From assembly GCA_038087015.1 (NCBI GenBank), contig JASBNA010000034.1:124001-188000 (forward strand): DNA of 64,000 bases, read 5' to 3'. This stretch comes from Cerrena zonata (lineage: Eukaryota > Basidiomycota > Agaricomycetes > Polyporales > Cerrenaceae). Positions 1-10,232 of this stretch are shown piece after piece. How positions within the stretch are numbered: the stretch's first letter is position 1; the number at the start of each line of letters is the position of its first letter. Under the pieces are notes generated by a model. That model saw only the letters and a list, made by a program, of their open reading frames with translations, was not told the origin of the DNA and did not search any database. Made by a program: the position numbers and the translations under genes.

Positions 1-931
1 GCCGAGAGCGAATGAAGTCCTGGCGTCCTCAGCAACATCATCCCAGGCTGAAAGCGTTATTGCTGTCATACAGGAGTTCGCTAGACTTCCGTCGGGAAAA
101 AAGCTCAATGATGAGGACTACAATGTCCTTGGCGAGCTGGTGAGGCAAACTTTCTCTATTCATTATCCTCCCCACTGATGCTCGCTGCCAGCTGAGGAAA
201 CGCTCAAGTATTTCTCCCAATGATCCATCGACATCCCAGACACAGCGGGACTTGCATGAACTGCAGGAAACAATGCCCACCCTGCTCTCAACTATCAAAG
301 GGCTCACGGAGACCGTTGATGCGCTACAAGTCCAGGTGCATCAGGAACGGGATGAACGGGCTCAGACAACACAGCAGATTGTCGACCTACGCAGGGAGTT
401 GTCAGAAATGAAAGATCAGGTTGCTCAACAGCAGGCTACCACCTCATCTCCTGTTGACGCTATCAGGGAGCTCACTACGGCAATCCGAGAAAGCCAGGAA
501 GCACTCATCACCAAAGCTGTCTCCACCTCAGTCAAGGAGAGCTTTGATGTGGCTCTATCCCATACATCACTCCCTCTGCTGGTATCGAGTACCCTCCCTG
601 TCTCTTCCACTGAACATACATCTGGTCGTGGCGACACTTCGGCAAGCTCTCTCCCAATGCTTCAAGCTGAGCAGCTAGCAATCCCAGACGCTGATGCCTC
701 CAGCATGCCTCATGAAGACGAGGGATTATCTGGCTCCGTAATGGGTAAGTTCTGATTATCTGCCTATACCAATGAGCTGTATATTCATTTCTCGCTGCAG
801 AAATAGACACCAAGGGTGGCACTGGCAGCGATGACGCAGCTCAGTCTGGATCCTCTGCTGTTCCCCTCCCATCGACTACTCAGCTTCCACAGGAAGATAG
901 TGATGCGATGGGTGGGATAAACATGGATTAG
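1..931 (+). CDS. Coiled-coil hypothetical protein, 5' end cut by the window
   Basis: The last three exons of a gene can be traced: 2-139 (frame open to the window edge), 192-744 and 801-931, ending in TAG. Both introns are GT-AG (140-191 and 745-800) and all phases agree. The visible part is about 274 residues. It holds a heptad-like stretch rich in Glu, Gln and Arg (roughly encoded by 250-430), then a Ser/Thr/Pro-rich tail. I recognise no domain. The gene ends 126 bp from the end of the convergent minus-strand gene, just before a TET/JBP-KDZ cluster, so it may belong to that cluster or be the local host gene. Function unknown. Confidence 0.55.
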
Positions 932-1056
932 AGCATTAAAATCTTGTGGTTTCTTGGACGTTCAATAGCTAGCACTCTCAGAAGACACTGACTTTGCACT
1001 CATTTGTGTACCTACAATCATATGTAGGAATCGTATCTATTGTACTGGATTGACAC

Positions 1057-3885
1057 TCAGCGACCCCTTCTACCCACTGCCAGGTGAGTCTCTACAAAGT
1101 CATTATCCCTTTTTTTGGGAACAGGTGCACGAGCGCTACGACGGATTGTAGGCTCTGGTTGGGAAAGGTCAAGACGTTGGCGAATAAACATCTATGGTGA
1201 CTCTTGATCAGCACAATGAAACCCATTTAATACAAGTTCACTTACCAAATCCTCATCTCCATCACTATCCTCCCTTGCACGCTTTGAAAGAACCTTTTTT
1301 CTTGGCTGAGGACGCGGAACTGAAGGCTTGCTCGCGGCGGGAATGTCTCGCGGCGGTACATCTTTCTCGTGGCAGGCGGTCTTCTTGGGGGGTTGTTTAG
1401 TAGACTTCTTGCTTCTACCACCTCCTCGATTCTCGGCAGTCCTCACTGATGGACTAGCATGTTCAGTAGTGTCAGGAACCATTTGTGCAGACTCCTTCGT
1501 TGCTCCTGTCTTTTGGCCAATGCGAGTGTCTCGCGGCGAGAGAGCAGTAGGGGCCACAGTATCCTCAGGAGCGTCATCTTCTAGGGTAGGAATGATGTCA
1601 CATACTGCTTTAACAACACCCGATATTCTAGCGAGGAGATCTGTGTTCAGATGACTCTGTGGGGTCATGTAGCCAGGGAGTGGTGCATCGTCGTCCTCAA
1701 CGTCATGACTAAACGCTATTGCATCCATGTCCCGCCATGCCAGCCCCACAGTGAGTACAAATTCCTCCACTGCCTTTGGAGACCTCAGTAATGTAGCTGC
1801 ATTGTCTCCAAAGTCAGTCACATAAGTAACAAATGATGCTACTTCTCCTGCGCCAAGGTGATATTCACGTGGAAGATGGATATTCCTGCTATCCCATGAT
1901 GCCCAAGTGTGACCTGTTACAATTCTTGTGGCCTCAAACTAAACATATTAGCACCATTATCAGTAGAAAACAATGCAAATTCACCTGAGTGTGACACAGG
2001 AACTCGACAATAGCTTGATACCAGGAGTTCGCTACCAGCCCTTTCAAGAACATTTGTCGCCTCTCCCAATCGTTCCCTGCCCATGCTGGTGATTTAGCAT
2101 CAATAGGTGACCCTAGTTCCGCAGGCCTGGATGAGCCGGCAAGTTGAGCTAGAGCTGCCTCCAATCGTCTCTCGTCATTGGTCATATCCGGCTATTGTAT
2201 ATAAGTAACAGCCATAAAGTTGCCACCTACCAATAATTTAAGGACGTACCACGATCTCGCGTTCCTTTCCCTTCCCATTGTTTGCCACCCCATCAGCTTG
2301 CAGATATTGGATGACATCTTGCTCATCATCTTCGTCAACACCATCTTCGCCTGTGGGCGGATGTTCCTCGCCCGGGTCCTGCTCATTCTGCATTTCACCA
2401 GGCTCACGTCCAACGGGCTGATTATCTTCATTATGTCTTCTTCCAGTAGGTTCTTCGCTAGTTCCTGACGTTGTTGGGAGGGATGGAAGGGGTGGCTGAT
2501 AGAATGTACCATGCTCCAACGCATATTCTTTCATAAACTTCTCCTCGTATACTGCCTTCACAATGGTCGGCTTGACCTTAGCGGCTTTGAGTCGAAAGAT
2601 GCAGTCTACCTCTCGGCGTAAGAACTTCTCCTGGTTGTCCTGGATCAAGTTAAAGAACTTATGAAAATGCTCAATTCGCATATCATGAGGTTTGTTGAAC
2701 ATGAATGGTTCGCCTTGTACCTCGTCCGGATAGTATTGGGGCTCGATGTAATTCTCCAAGACACCTTCAATAATTTCCTTGTATGGGACGTGTGATGATG
2801 TGAGTCCTGTAGCAAATACTTTTACAAGTTCAAAACCAAAGATTAACATTTGTAGTAGACGGTTACACATACCAGAATGAATTCGCATAAATTCAGTTGC
2901 TATCTTTCGTTTCACCTTCAAAGGGGTCAACGAGTTTGTTTCGGGGAGCATGGGTTCACCAGAGCGATGGAATATGACTAGGTCCTTTCGAATGATACCG
3001 TCACTATCCTTTATCTTTCCCCCAGACCAATCTGAAAAATCGTTAATGTGCCAGTTCGTCTTGGTCCCGACGACCTCTGTAAATGAAAGGCGATGGGGGT
3101 TCTCTACATCCTTGTCAAAACTACAATTTTTCAAATAAGACACCGAATATGATATGTATGATAAGATCTTACACGACGATTGAATTACTCCCGTCTGGAG
3201 TTAAGAGGGTTGGACGAGATGACACTAACACCAACTCAGCGCCAAATGCTTTCCAGGAGTAGCTGACCATGGCACGGCAGAAGTCTGCATAGCAATAATC
3301 CCCATAACTGAATGACAGCGGTAAACATCAACACAGAAATATAAGTATTGTATATTACCTGGCCTTTACATCACGACTAGCTAGACCCTCATTGAACTCT
3401 GCAATTCGTTTGTCATATTCCTCATGAACTGTCGTTCCAGCCGCCTTGTACATGGTAGAACACATCTTAGAATACTCTCCGATCCATTTTGAATCTTTGG
3501 AAGAGGGAACCATCTTCTTGACTTCTTTGTCAATGGCAGACTTGTTGTCCCCCACCCAGAGACGTTGTGCAGTCATCGGCTTTACAAAACCAAACTTACT
3601 TGCAGCGATAACCTTGGGTTTCCGGTCATTTCGCTCATAGAACCAAGATCGTATTTCCTGTGGCGAAGTCAATATCTATTTTAATGTTACCGATGCAATG
3701 CATACCTCTTTAATGGTTCTTTTCTCTTGCTTAAGACCAAATTGCTTAATGAGTTCGTCGGTGGCCTTGGTGACAATACCCTTTTTGCCTTTCTGTGGCG
3801 CTGCCAGATGCTCATCAGCAAGTTCCTCTAGGTGTGCCTTGTGGGCACCTGTAAGGACGAATTCAGGTTGATCTACGTCAGACAT
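1057..3885 (-). CDS. Multi-exon hypothetical protein beside the TET/JBP-KDZ cluster, possible HMG-like N-terminal region
   Basis: A minus-strand gene with about nine exons. Traced junctions include GAG|gtatgc near 3705, an exon end near 3359, donors near 3172 and 2875, and a final intron after codons DEDL near 1245; the stop is at 1057-1059. I chose the start at 3885; an in-frame ATG also exists at 3939. The N-terminal 190 residues are Lys-rich, with a Trp-anchored helical stretch ending in a YKAAGTTVHEEYDKR-type helix that vaguely recalls an HMG box (weak). The middle is well packed and unknown. The C-terminal third is acidic and low-complexity with a basic end. It diverges from the TET/JBP gene across about 360 bp. 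Presence of the gene is well supported, its function is not. Confidence 0.55.
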
Positions 3886-4242
3886 GATCGTGGAGGGGAG
3901 ATAGCTGTTCAATGAGAGTTGAATATCCTCAATGTTCAATGTTCAACTTATGACATCATTCCTACATGCAAATGTGATCTAGATTGTGATCCCCGATCGG
4001 GAAGATCCCATATTGCAGATTGCCTTGAGCAAAAAATAACCCAGGACACCTTCTGATGTTCTGATGGACGTGTCTGAGATAGCCATGAGGTGCTCGGTTC
4101 CACATGGCGCCGTAGTCATATAAAGAGATCCAGTAGCGGATCTCGGACTAACTTTTGGTTTCACTCTATCATGCAGGATGCAAATCGGGCTGATCGCATC
4201 TCGGAGTATATGTTGAGCCTTTTCCGGTCTAAACTTTGTGCC
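3886..4242. promoter_or_regulatory. Divergent promoter region between the minus-strand gene and the TET/JBP gene
   Basis: This is the short gap between two divergently transcribed genes and must carry both 5' control regions if the chosen starts are right. No TATA box or known operator stands out. The call is positional only. Confidence 0.3.
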
Positions 4243-5494
4243 ATGACAAACGGACCACCCCAACCCACAATATCACTCTCTCGCCCGTCCTGTGTTTCCA
4301 AGACACTGACCCGGGAGATACGATCCGTTGTGGATGGTTTGGTGCACGCAGTACTGAATCCGGGTATGTACTCTGTTCCCCTCACGTACATCTCTGCTGT
4401 GCTAATAGTTTTTCTGTGCAGTGCACATGTCATGGGATGCTGAAGAGTACATGGCTGCACAAGGAAAGATTTCTTCCCATAAGAGAGGGGCAGGACTCGA
4501 TGAACAGCTGTTCGCCTCCTTTCCCCCTTGGGCATCGGAGATTGTGAAGGTGCAATCTTGCAGGACCGCCGTGGATTGCAATGGCCGTATCTTGGCATGG
4601 ATGCTACCAAGAATTCTACCACGAAGGCTCCAGGTAGGTTAAACGGATTTCCAGTTCGACCATTCCTGAACAGTGTGCAGGACCAATTAACCCGCGCCAC
4701 CATCATAATTAAAGAAGCCCTCCATCAGAACCGCGTAAATCAAGCAAGGAAGTCTGAATCATGGCGGGCAAGCAAATACCTGTTCAAACCTGTCAATGGT
4801 ATCGCAGGTCTCATCAATATGTCTCCTGCCTGGTTCATGCAAGGCTGGGCTGTATGTCGACTATAACGTTTTCGAGTTCGGTGGCTAATTGGAATGCTCA
4901 CAGGGTAACCCGGATGGTCTCAGAACGTCACATATTCTTCAAACTGCACTTGGGCAAGATTGGATGGAGATGACTTGGCAGGCAGGCGCTTTGATGTCCG
5001 GGATGCTTCGTATCATGCATCCCGAACAGTACAGCATGGCACATGCATTACAAACACGCTTGCGAGAAATTTCTAGGTTGCGCGTACCAGTGTCTCAGTG
5101 GAATTCTGTTTTCACTGCAATGAGCCTCATTGCAAACAGGACGTGTCCCTTTCACCTAGATGAAGAGGGGCATGCCCACTGGTATGACCTATTGTGCTCA
5201 GTCGGTGACTACAAAGAGGCAACAATGGAATTGAAAACATTGGGATTCCAAATCCCTAACCCCCCAGGTACGATTGTGGCGTTCAGCGGCACTCTGATTC
5301 CACATAGTGTGGATTCGGCAGATGGAAGTCGATTTTCTCATATCTTCTACATGCGGAAAAACCTTCCTCCATTCTTCAACCTCCGATTGGCCGGATGGAT
5401 GACACAGGATTACTATACAGGGTTAATGGGTAGCCAACAGGCTAAGGACTTGAAGAGACTTCACCGTCCAAGAGACGCATTTGTAAAATACTGA
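4243..5494 (+). CDS. TET/JBP-family 2-oxoglutarate/Fe(II)-dependent dioxygenase (fungal type)
   Basis: Four exons (4243-4363, 4422-4633, 4681-4851, 4904-5494) join in frame to give 364 aa. Family members oxidise 5-methylpyrimidines in DNA using Fe(II) and 2-oxoglutarate; nuclear action is inferred. The last exon has the double-stranded beta-helix signature: an H-x-D pair (CPFHLDEEG, H252 and D254), then WYD, a PGTIVAF strand, and the distal His in LIPHS (H302) followed by SRF and YMRKN, which supply candidate 2OG-binding Arg residues. All iron ligands are present, so it may be active. Fungal TET/JBP genes are known to travel with KDZ transposons, and the next gene downstream is a KDZ transposase. 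The start ATG sits in an open first exon; an upstream exon cannot be excluded. Confidence 0.85.
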
Positions 5495-5554
5495 AGTCCC
5501 TATGGATCGAACGAAATCTTAAGGCGGTTCCTATGATCATTACTATTACCTCCC

Positions 5555-8500
5555 ATGCCTCAGCAACAGAATGCAGATGATGCAACCCGTACACCACAGT
5601 GGGGAAGACCCAAGCGAAAACTACAGCAGACATCTGCCACCTCCTCTAGTGCTGCCGGTGGGTATTACCTTGAAAATATAAGCCACACAGCGAAGAAAAA
5701 AAAGTCCACGGTTCAATGGCATGCAAGGCAGTCACAGATCATTCCTCCCGCCGCGAGCTCTTCAGCGCAGCCAACGGCGATACCACTGTCAGAACGCGAT
5801 GATGATGTGGTTTACCATGATCTGGGAGACCTTTACCGGAATATCCAGAATGACCACCATATGGGTCATGAACCCCGTCAACGAAAGGCTAGTTGTTGTA
5901 AATATCTAAGTAGTATATGTATATTCATCTTTACCTACAGTCGCCGAATGTATATCTTGAGGAATGGCTTCCACACCGAGCTGAGTTCCTGCGCGAAATA
6001 ACAGAACGTATAGCCCCGCAATCTAGGACTTGTGTTCTTTGTCCGAAAGCTATGGGCTGGCGCTGCCATGACTGCTTTGGAGAGCCGGTCTTCTGCAAGG
6101 ACTGCCTCCGACATGAACATGCTCGTTCTCCTTTCCATAGGATTTCCCAATGGAATGGTGTCACGTTCTTCCGGTCTTCACTGTCAGCGGTGAATGTGAC
6201 TCTAAATTGTGGACACAATTTCTACTCTTGTCCAGCCTACAATGACCTGCATCAGGCCATTCCGAGTACACCCATGCCTTTACAACCGGATGAGGACACT
6301 GCTCTGCCATTCCCACAGCCCGAGTTGGTCGAAGATAGTGATGATGAAGGTGAAGAAGATCTTCTAGGCATTCATTCACTACCATTAGATCCTCTTAGCC
6401 CCGCGGCGAACTTGACACCATGGGAGAGGGCTGGTATTGGACTGAAAACAGTTCGAACACCGAAGGATCTGGACTCTATGGGAAATCCTTGGTTAACTGT
6501 AGTCGATATTACAGGTATTCACCACCTGCGAGTTCGCTACTGTCGCTGTGCGCTTGGCCATGATGTGCCTCATCGTATCCAGCTGTTGCGAATGGGGCTA
6601 TACCCAGCATCAATTGCCCAACCCAGAACCGCATTCACCTTCCGCGTTATGGAGGATTTCGATTTGGATAATCTGGAAAGTAAGGCGTCCCCACAGCGAT
6701 ATCTATCAAAACTTCAGCGACATACCACAAATGCCTTTCCACACAAGCTCTCTGATCGCTATCGTGAATTACTCCTTGTCGCTCGCCAATGGCGAAATCT
6801 CCAGCTACAGCAGCGTGCTGGGATTGCCTATGAACCGACCAAGGACATCAATCCGGGAGATTTGGCATTGTTTTGCCCAGCCTGTCCTCAACCCAAGGTT
6901 AACCTGCCTGATAATTGGGCAAACAGAACCTGACCAGTTAGCATCTATTCATTTCGTGTACCCCTATCTATTACTAATAGACGTTCTAGGTGGAAGTTTA
7001 CCCCTTCCCTGGTAGTGGATGGTAATTTCAAACAAGAACATCTGAAAATGAAGTATCCTGCCGATGATGTTGCGCTCAGCGATGGCCATGGATATATGGT
7101 TGGGAAAGCAAAGTTTGAGAGATATATTGACTCGGCGCCAACACTACAGCTCACTGTGAGTAATTTCCATCTTCTCAGCCGCGAGAAATACTCATATATT
7201 TTTTAGAAATCGACCTGTCATGAACACGATGCTGTAAATAATCAAAATACCAACCTGTGCCCATCTTGACACAACTGGAATAGGAGCTGTTGCGTGTGGA
7301 CAGGCATGGCTGCTTCTACCCTCACGCAGTGGTAAACTTTAGAAAAGGCGAAGGGTATGTTATTTGTAGTTGTATCTCGTTGATCACATCCTCTAACTTT
7401 ATTACCAACAGCCAACGATATATGGATTATGCGATTGTCTGCGCACTGAATTACATTGGTTCCCTCATCGCTCTGGTACTCTACGATATTGTTTGTCAAT
7501 GGTTCATTAACTTCTTCCGCCGAGTCGGGGAGTGTTGCGACTTCCTCTCCCTCCCTGACAATCTTAACATTATCCCTGGAATTGGACTCTTTCATGTACA
7601 CGGCCATAAACATGAATGCTATCCTCGCTATGCCCCTAGCTTCATTCCAGGTGCAGGGATGGTGGATGGCGAAATCATCGAAACACTCTGGAACCTCCTC
7701 AATTTTGTTGCATCAAGTGCTCGCGCTATGACATGGTTCGGCCGCCAGGAATATATTGATGTGCACATGGGAAATTCGAATTGGATGAAGTTTATCCGTA
7801 TTGGTAGGACTATTGTTCCGCATGATAGACGATACTGACCATTTTATAGTGGAGAGCATTCTCAGGAAGTGGCATATTTGTGTTGTACAGGTCGAGGAAA
7901 GCAAAATACGCTTCCTACAAATATCTCAGTCCTTGACACAAGCACAGATTGCATTATGGACCGCAGAAGAAAAGCGGATGCAACGGCTTCGCGGCGAGAA
8001 GGTAGATGTTATGGATGGGTATGATGTGCATGACGCAAGAGGTAGATATGCTTTGTAACACCGATGACTTGACAATACTAAGACATATCTTTAGCTCCAA
8101 CAAAGGCAGAAATCCAGCTGAAGCTGGCTGACCGTGAGCTATCTGGATTTTTGCCATCTGGATGTATTGGCTGGTTGTCGATGGGTATCCATTTAGAGGA
8201 AGTTCAGTAGGTCATACTCTCTTTTTTATTCATACGTTATCTCACTATATTCAGGCTTGAGCTATCACAGTTTGTTAGAAAGCTCGGAACACATCCAACC
8301 ATCACTCAAAAATTAGCCCTGCAGCAGCGGCGAGCGAAGTTGCGATCTCAAATTGACGATTTTGTCAGAAGTGCTCCCAATTATCTTCGTGTAACCCAAC
8401 AGGTCCCTAGATCAAACATTGAAGATTGGCAGGATCTTGATGACGAAGACCTATATGAGCTACATCCCATCGAGTCCACTGCAATGAACATCCCCCAATT

Positions 8501-9409
8501 TGAGGAGTCCGTGTTGGCAGAGACTCTTGTGATCCCTCTTCCATCGTCTTTTGGTTCTGAGGTTTGTCACAACGAGTTATCAGATATTGCTGTGTTGGAG
8601 CGAAAGCTTCGTAAAGGCCAAGCCAATGATGCTTTGTACAACCTCCGTGTTGCCATTGCCCACAAGTCATTCCTCCACCGTACCCGCTTGCGCAATAATG
8701 CGCCCACTACCAGTTACTCCAAACGTCTGCGAAGTTATGGTGACGTTGCAGCTGTCCAGCACTCCGTTGAGCATTCAGCGAAGGCCTATCGGCTTGCGCG
8801 CAAGGCTATGATTGTTCTCGGTGCATCAGAACAGCATCTTCAGAAGTACCAGACTCTCTCCAAAGAGGATTTGAAGGCAAGTACTGCTATCGCCGACTCC
8901 AATGCTCCTGGACAACGTTCGGAGACTCTGTCTTGGATATGGTATATATCATTGACTTCACGCTCTACTCAACCCGCTTTTATGGAAGAGTGTGAGTAGT
9001 CTATCCGGTCTGGTAGACATCTCATTCTTACTATTCTTTATTTTTAGTATTTCGTGTCAACTGGCTGCGGGCGAAAGCTCGCCGCGATCGCTGGGCAGAG
9101 GAGAAAATATTACTCAAATCAGAGCTGTCATGGACAAAGGCATACTTCCAGCGCCGCTCTGATGATTGGAAGTCGCGTATTACAGCTCGATCACCAGGAT
9201 TAGCCTGCTATGCGCATCTCCAGAAACGTCATTGGGATTTATTTGTACTACAGGCCTCTACTGCACAACAAGTTGTATGTTAGCAAGGCACAATGTGTAT
9301 CCCTATTTGGTCTTGTTTGTGTATAATATAATAGTGTTTCGGCGCCTGTTATGCTATCTACTGTCTCTTTGATATTCAGCTCAATGGACGACTCAGTTAT
9401 AACATTTGA
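5555..9409 (+). pseudogene. KDZ (Kyakuja-Dileera-Zisupton) transposase with CxC2-type cysteine cluster, frameshifted
   Basis: A long spliced gene with KDZ hallmarks. The N-terminal part carries the CxC2-like cysteine cluster of these transposases (CVLCPKAMGWRCHDC, CKDCLRHEH, about 6025-6140). The core has VVDGNF, LYDIVCQW and DGEIIETLW, consistent with the RNase H-like catalytic acidic residues. The C-terminal half is helical and basic. Introns at 6937-6989, near 7157-7206, 7353-7411, 7806-7850, 8043-8094 and others are clear. The coding sequence is damaged: reading frame changes near 6925, near 7260 (TGA at about 7267) and near 7298. The splice junction around 5890-5940 does not join in phase with a standard donor. 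The last exon ends in TGA at 9407-9409, overlapping the next gene's ATG. Probably a recently inactivated DNA transposon. Terminal inverted repeats were not found. Confidence 0.8.
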
Positions 9410-9995
9410 AGGTCATCATGATCAGCATCTACAAGCAATGGCTCTCTACCGTTACTTCAGGGTGATTTCTGCAGCCAAAATGTTCAGGAAAACTGATGGC
9501 AGTGAGCAAACGATTCTTCGCTGGCGTGTCGGCATGCATAACGAGCTGGTAAGTCTGAACCATGTCAGTCACAAGCTGTCCTTTGCTGATATTTTGAAGC
9601 GCTCTATGAATGAGTGTCTTGGTCACCTCATCATGGGTGGTTGCACTGGTGGAACCTTTCTGCAGGAGTACATCCCAGGTCTCAGAAAATGGGTGTCAAA
9701 CGTTGACCATCACGGTTATTTCCTTGTGGATCTGGAGAATATGCCTCTGCAAGAGTTGGAGGAGGTGAAATGGGAATCACACAAACACTGGGCTCTCAGT
9801 ATGATCCCACGCAGTGCACAAGAAGAAAACCAGTGGTGGTTGTGGGACGAGGATGCCCCTATTAAACTCGTTTCCCGCCCTATATGGTGGGAGGTACGGA
9901 CAGTTGCAGATACAGAGGTATGTTATATCTCCATATCTGATAGCACAACTGACTGGTGGATATAGAGGTATATGGCGAACACCACAGTTCCCCAG

Positions 9996-10000
9996 GTTAC
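9996..10000. repeat. Target-site duplication, left copy (GTTAC)
   Basis: GTTAC abuts the 5' LTR. The same five bases follow the 3' LTR at 20975-20979. A 5-bp duplication is the usual integrase footprint of Ty3/Gypsy elements. Confidence 0.93.
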
Positions 10001-10191
10001 TGTAAGGGCACCGATCTTGGACACTTGCCTAGTTAGGAAGGAGGTGATGAACTGTATAGTTAGGCGGTGGCTGCTATATAAGGCAAGCCACCGCTATTAG
10101 GACGATAGCTTAACATCACTGTATTACCGTAACGTCTATATAGACCGAGTCTGACGTACGGTACCGTGTGATAACTAAGCGACCTCTTACA
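10001..10191 (+). repeat. 5' LTR
   Basis: 191 bp, starts TGTAAGGGC and ends CCTCTTACA. It contains TATATAAG at 10075-10082 and a perfect 10-bp palindrome (ACGGTACCGT, 10158-10167). It matches the 3' LTR at all but one position (about 10099). Confidence 0.97.
10064..10094 (+). promoter_or_regulatory. LTR core promoter: TATA box in the loop of a perfect inverted repeat
   Basis: TATATAAG (10075-10082) lies between two 9-bp inverted arms, GCGGTGGCT (10064-10072) and AGCCACCGC (10086-10094), with a 13-nt loop. The same arrangement is in the 3' LTR. It is the best candidate for the element's transcription start signal. The arms could be a dyad binding site or form an RNA hairpin. Confidence 0.6.
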
Positions 10192-10232
10192 CTTTTTTAC
10201 GTCACGGCAACGTAGACAAATAATACAATCTT

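Noticed and set aside
10192..10232. Primer-binding site after the 5' LTR
   Set aside because: No stretch starting TGG that would pair with a tRNA 3' end; a self-priming arrangement could not be demonstrated by eye.
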